DNA of 12,876 bases. Origin: Stemphylium vesicarium (taxonomy: Eukaryota > Ascomycota > Dothideomycetes > Pleosporales > Pleosporaceae). The stretch's first letter is position 1. Each line of letters begins with the position of its first letter. Below, one piece after another: positions 9,628 through 12,876 of this stretch. Location: contig QXCR01000356.1 of the NCBI GenBank assembly GCA_004380135.1, positions 1 through 12,876 on the forward strand, in the 5' to 3' direction. The translations under genes were made by a program, and so were the position numbers. The notes below the pieces were generated by a model, which ran no database searches, was not told where the DNA came from, and saw only the letters and a list, made by a program, of their open reading frames with translations.

Positions 9628-11486
9628 TCACTCATCCGGGTCACGACCTCCGCGCTTGCTCATCTCTTCCAAGTACTCCTCCTCACTCTCGAGATCGAAC
9701 GGCAACGGCCTTGTGATGGGGTGGATTGATGCCCCATGGTCTTCGAGTTGCTTGAGGCGCCTAGCAGTTGCAGGCTTCGTGCGGTTGACGCTGTAAAGCT
9801 TGACGCGGCTGTCGAAGGCATTAGTCGTATGCTTGTGAAGCTTCTCAACCGGCACACGGAACAAAATGACACTTACTGGCATGAAGAGGTCACGTGTAGA
9901 TCCCAGTTCCTTCACATCGTTAGTATGCGGTGAGAAAAGATGGTCGGATCGATCATGCTTACCATGCGCTCCGCACGAACGTAGGTTGAGTCTAGAGATA
10001 AGGTCAGCAATTGATGCTCCGCTTGACAGTGGAAGATTTGCCGTGCCACTCTCCAGGCGAGCGCAATCTTTAACAGATTCATAACAGGACCGAAAATGAA
10101 AAGGTCAAGTTTCACTTACATTCAATGCATCGTCCCAGCAACGCACACAAAACTCACTGGAGAGTATTAGTACCCCGTCCACACAATGCAAATCCGTGAA
10201 GCTTACAGCCATCCTTCGGCATCAACCGGGATGTCGATGGACCAGGTTCGCCAGGCATGGTAGTATTTCTTGCTTATGTTCTCATATGGCACTTCGTACC
10301 AAACACCGCCTCCATCGTTGCTGACTTCGACTCGCTCTGGCCATCCGCTGCCACTGTATGCCCAGCCAGTCATGTGGATCTTTCCGTCGTGGATAATGAC
10401 GTCTTTATCGACAGGTGTCATGATTGCGCTAGACACTGGCATGGTTTGAATGCTAAAACCATTGCTGTATGTCACATTCTGCTTGCCGTTCTGTGGGGTG
10501 TAGTACAAATACTCCTTCATCTGGACCGGGGCCATGGAAGGGGAGTCGATAACATTGATGCGCGTCAGCCACTTACAGCTTCTCGCGCCAATGTAGCCCA
10601 TCACAACTACACGGAGCGGGAATCCATGGATGGCTGGTAGTGGCTCTCCATTCATCTCCCAGGCAAGCATGACCTCGTTGATCTTGACCTTGCGGGTTGG
10701 TACTGAAACAGCGTAGTTGTAGACATTTCCCTTCTTGAAGTATGTGTCGGCGCCGAAGAACTCTACATGCTTTCCTTCCGGCTTGAGACCGCAGTATTTG
10801 AGGACCTTCTTCAGACTGACACCGACGTAGCGCGCGGTACCAATGGCACCCTCGCCCCAGGGTGCGTTGATGAGTTCGTCTCCGTCTCCAGGGTAGTCGC
10901 GAATTTGTTCGATACGACGAGTACCACTGCATTGCAGGGTAACACAGGTGTTCATTCGTGGAAATATGCTTTCGTCTTGAAGCTCCTTCAAGGTAATCTT
11001 CTTGGGCGTATCGACAAGTCCTTCGACCTCAAAGAAGTACTTGTCAGTATCGATCTCGGGGATTCCTCCATGATTCCGGACGAAATGGTCCTTGTTGTCG
11101 GTGATCTCGGTCTCGACTAGTCGCTTTCGGGGCGGTTCACCATTGTACGGAAACTCCAATACGTGTACCATATCCTCGCTCTTCTCCTTCTTGACGTAGT
11201 CCCAGGAGGTCGCTGGCATATCTTTGAGCGTCTTTCCCATGGCATAATGGTAGTGCTTCCAGCGTATGCCTTCAAGAACTGGATTGGTGTTCGGCAACGG
11301 CGCCAATTGAAACTCAGGTGGCACGGGGAAGTCGTATTTCGCCAGGATCTCTGCTGCCTTCCTCTTCTTCTCGGGATACCTTTCCCACTCAATGTATCCT
11401 TTCCATCCTTCTCTCTCCTCTGGAAAATCCGGTTCCTCTGCGGTCAAGAGCTCGAAGGGTTTCGCGTGGGGCTCAGCAGGTGCCAT
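9628..11486 (-). CDS. Sulfite oxidase, molybdenum cofactor-dependent, heme-less
   Basis: There are five exons: 11486-10207, 10156-10120, 9991-9963, 9909-9877 and 9808-9628, giving 519 residues. The introns are 50, 128, 53 and 68 nt with GTAAGC/GTAAGT donors and CTAAT/CTGAC/CTAAC branches. All joins preserve the frame and rebuild the family's C-terminal block (EFCVRCWDDALN, then TQPTFVRSAWNWDLHVTSSC). The enzyme oxidises sulfite to sulfate in sulfur amino-acid breakdown and sulfite detoxification. The Moco domain (about 110-310) includes FVRNHGG at 136-141, the molybdenum-ligand Cys186 in LQCSGTRR, the GEGAIGTARYVGV segment, and GARSCKWL at 300-307. The dimerisation domain follows from about 325, with GWAYSGSGWPERVEVS. 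There is no cytochrome b5 domain, no nitrate reductase FAD/NADH part, no mitochondrial leader and no peroxisomal tail (the chain ends RDPDE), so it is probably cytosolic and may pass electrons to O2, as plant heme-less forms do. A plain nitrate reductase is excluded by the missing domains. Confidence 0.95.
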
Positions 11487-12580
11487 TGCCGATCGTGTGA
11501 AATGTAGAAGAACAGTAAGGCTACAAAGTACCTACAGTATGGGACTGGAAGATTGCTAATAAGTAGCGCGATTTTCCATGTTACGCCAGCTCAGCAACGG
11601 TATGTCATGATATCAGGGCAGTTGATCATTAAGCATGGGTCATGCCGCTCTATCTCAGGACTTGCTGCAAGTAACCCATGTGCAACGCTCAGCTAGCATA
11701 CAAATTCCCCACGTCAGCGAATCAAACGGTGGGCATTGTCGCACATGCGGCAAGCGAAGCTTAGAACCGATACACCACTGCGTCACCATGATGGGTATTG
11801 GGGTAGCTGCCGCACAGGGGTTCAGCTGTCTAGACCAATGATGCTAATCCCCGAAGCCCGAGGTAAACCCTGAAGGCTGATGGGAAAGTCGCAACGCGCA
11901 TGCGACTGCTGAGTAAGAGTCTTAAAAGCTTGATGCGACTTCTTATTCGCTTTGAACATGGGACAACCTGGTGCAGAACTGATGACATGCATGATGTAAT
12001 CGATCGGAGCTGCGCGGGTACGAGAGAGATCTGCAGCGTTGGAGAAAAATGTAGCAGCTAATCGGGCAAAAAAGCCAGTAGCACATGAAAACAGGAAACT
12101 AGGACGATGGCCGTTGGTGTTGCAGGGCGAGAGGGGTGGAACAGCGCGGCAGTTCGTCCCGACACGTGCTTATCGGCGAGATGCATTAGGCTAGCGCGAA
12201 TGGAGCTTGGCGGCAGTTGTGGCCTCGCCGAGAACTCGAACACCACAACGCACGCATCTCGACATTCTGCCAATGACGATATGTTTGCATTCGAACGGCT
12301 CATACACGCACGATGGGTGCCGTTGCCAGCAGCCTGTGACGCGCTTTTATCGTGGCTAATTGGCTCATTCGTACTACCGCGTAGGGCAAGCTGCTTTCAC
12401 CCCTTGCTCCCAGCCCTGAAGGCCGAGGGACGGTCGCAACTAACGTAGAAAGAGACATCTCGCATTTGAGTAGCCCATCAATTCCAAGTCAGAGGAATCT
12501 CTCGAAATACCCTGAAACAAAGAATGTGACGAGCCGCACCACCTGGGCATGCAGCACCCGCATTATCACGTCCCTCGACC
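11487..12580. other. Intergenic upstream of sulfite oxidase, no supported gene
   Basis: Open frames at 11635-11841 and 12107-12448 (+) and 12058-12303 (-) have no recognisable motif, and the last two overlap each other in opposite directions. No splice signals extend them. The proximal 300 bp should contain the sulfite oxidase promoter; no TATA box is clear. Confidence 0.5.
11607..11616. promoter_or_regulatory. Possible CYS3-type sulfur-regulator site
   Basis: The sequence ATGATATCAG matches nine of ten positions of the palindromic ATGRYRYCAT consensus known for the Neurospora CYS3 bZIP sulfur activator. It lies about 120 bp upstream of the sulfite oxidase start. One match of this kind can arise by chance, and binding in this organism is inference only. 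Confidence 0.22.
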
Positions 12581-12581
12581 A

Positions 12582-12772
12582 GACTGGCTACCAGTCAGTC
12601 TATTCAGTTCGGACTGACTGAACTGACTGAATCTTGGCAGTCAGTTCAGTCAGTCTTCGTTCCGTCCGGATATCAGTTCAGTCAGTCCGGAGGCCTCTGG
12701 ATATCAGTTCAGTCAGTCCAGAGACCTCTAGACTGACTGAACTGACTGAATTAGACTGAGTTGGACTGAATT
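12582..12772. repeat. Palindromic CAGT/ACTG repeat cluster
   Basis: About 190 bp are built almost entirely from the words CAGT and ACTG. The core CAGTTCAGTCAGTC occurs in both orientations. The left arm at 12612-12629 and right arm at 12638-12655 are perfect 18-nt reverse complements around an 8-nt loop. A second stem of 15 bp pairs 12704-12718 with 12731-12745. Between them sit two tandem 31-nt units (12668-12698 and 12699-12729). The cluster ends in degraded copies (GACTGAGTTGGACTGAAT). It has no coding potential and no transposase nearby. It could be a non-autonomous palindromic element, a recombination hot spot or a cruciform-forming satellite fragment. Confidence 0.85.
12668..12729. repeat. 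Two tandem 31-nt units inside the palindromic cluster
   Basis: Each unit begins GGATATCAGTTCAGTCAGTC. The units are identical except at two positions, where G at 12689 and 12693 corresponds to A at 12720 and 12724. Each unit ends in a small near-palindrome (CCGGAGGCCTCT or CCAGAGACCTCT), which would sit in or beside the hairpin loops. Confidence 0.85.
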
Positions 12773-12876
12773 TGAAGCTGTGTTTTGCAGTCACGATAGC
12801 CACTTCTAGTGTTGCTTAGAACACGGCTTGTCGATGCAACTAAGCCGGACGCTAGGCTCAAAAGGGAAGCCACTAG

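Noticed and set aside
9890..9898. TCACGTG E-box near the sulfite oxidase end
   Set aside because: It lies inside coding exon 4, where the sequence is fixed by the conserved protein (HVT).
3673..11486. Secondary-metabolite gene cluster built around the FAD oxidase
   Set aside because: No polyketide synthase, peptide synthetase, terpene cyclase, P450, transporter or cluster regulator is visible in the window.
11635..11841. Small plus-strand frame with HCRTCG...HHC, resembling a zinc-binding pattern
   Set aside because: The Cys/His spacing does not complete a known finger, and the frame is only 68 codons with no other support.
12107..12448. 113-codon plus-strand frame starting with ATG
   Set aside because: No motif, no signal sequence or supporting splice sites, and an overlapping minus-strand frame of similar quality.

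Overview
The window looks like nuclear DNA of a filamentous ascomycete (Pezizomycotina; the class cannot be fixed from sequence alone). The genes carry short introns of 49-128 nt with GTAAGT/GTGAGT-type donors and CTAAC/CTGAC/CTAAT branch points. They also encode typical fungal families: a secreted proteinase K-like subtilase, a secreted berberine-bridge-type FAD oxidase, and a heme-less molybdenum sulfite oxidase. I saw no rRNA, tRNA, CRISPR array or intact transposon.

Layout. Positions 1-1640 hold no gene I can support, apart from a weak coding-like stretch at 1050-1495. Positions about 1880-3440 on the + strand carry an acidic, lysine-rich, coiled-coil-like protein of unknown function. Its reading frame is cut by an in-frame TGA at 2801 and probably by frameshifts, so it is either a decayed gene or one with unusual splicing. 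Positions 3673-5599 (-) are a three-exon FAD oxidase of 605 residues with a signal peptide and, unexpectedly, a C-terminal HDEL. Positions 6188-6514 (-) are a possible small basic protein. Positions 7140-7653 (-) are a coding relic that starts inside the end of the subtilase gene. Positions 7643-8974 (-) are a two-exon subtilase of 403 residues. Positions 9628-11486 (-) are a five-exon sulfite oxidase of 519 residues whose 3' part is split into exons of only 37, 29 and 33 nt. Positions 11487-12580 show no convincing gene. Positions 12582-12772 hold a cluster of palindromic CAGT/ACTG repeats that can fold into perfect 15-18 bp stems.

The three firm genes lie on the minus strand but do not form an obvious pathway. 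Two products enter the secretory route (subtilase and FAD oxidase). The third, sulfite oxidase, shows neither a signal peptide nor a peroxisomal tail and should be cytosolic, detoxifying sulfite to sulfate. The FAD oxidase next to a protease and a decayed gene could be the edge of an accessory region, but no core biosynthetic enzyme is visible, so I do not call a gene cluster. I found no clearly new multi-gene system. The best candidates for a second look are the HDEL tail, the palindromic repeat cluster, the two decayed coding regions and the run of micro-exons.
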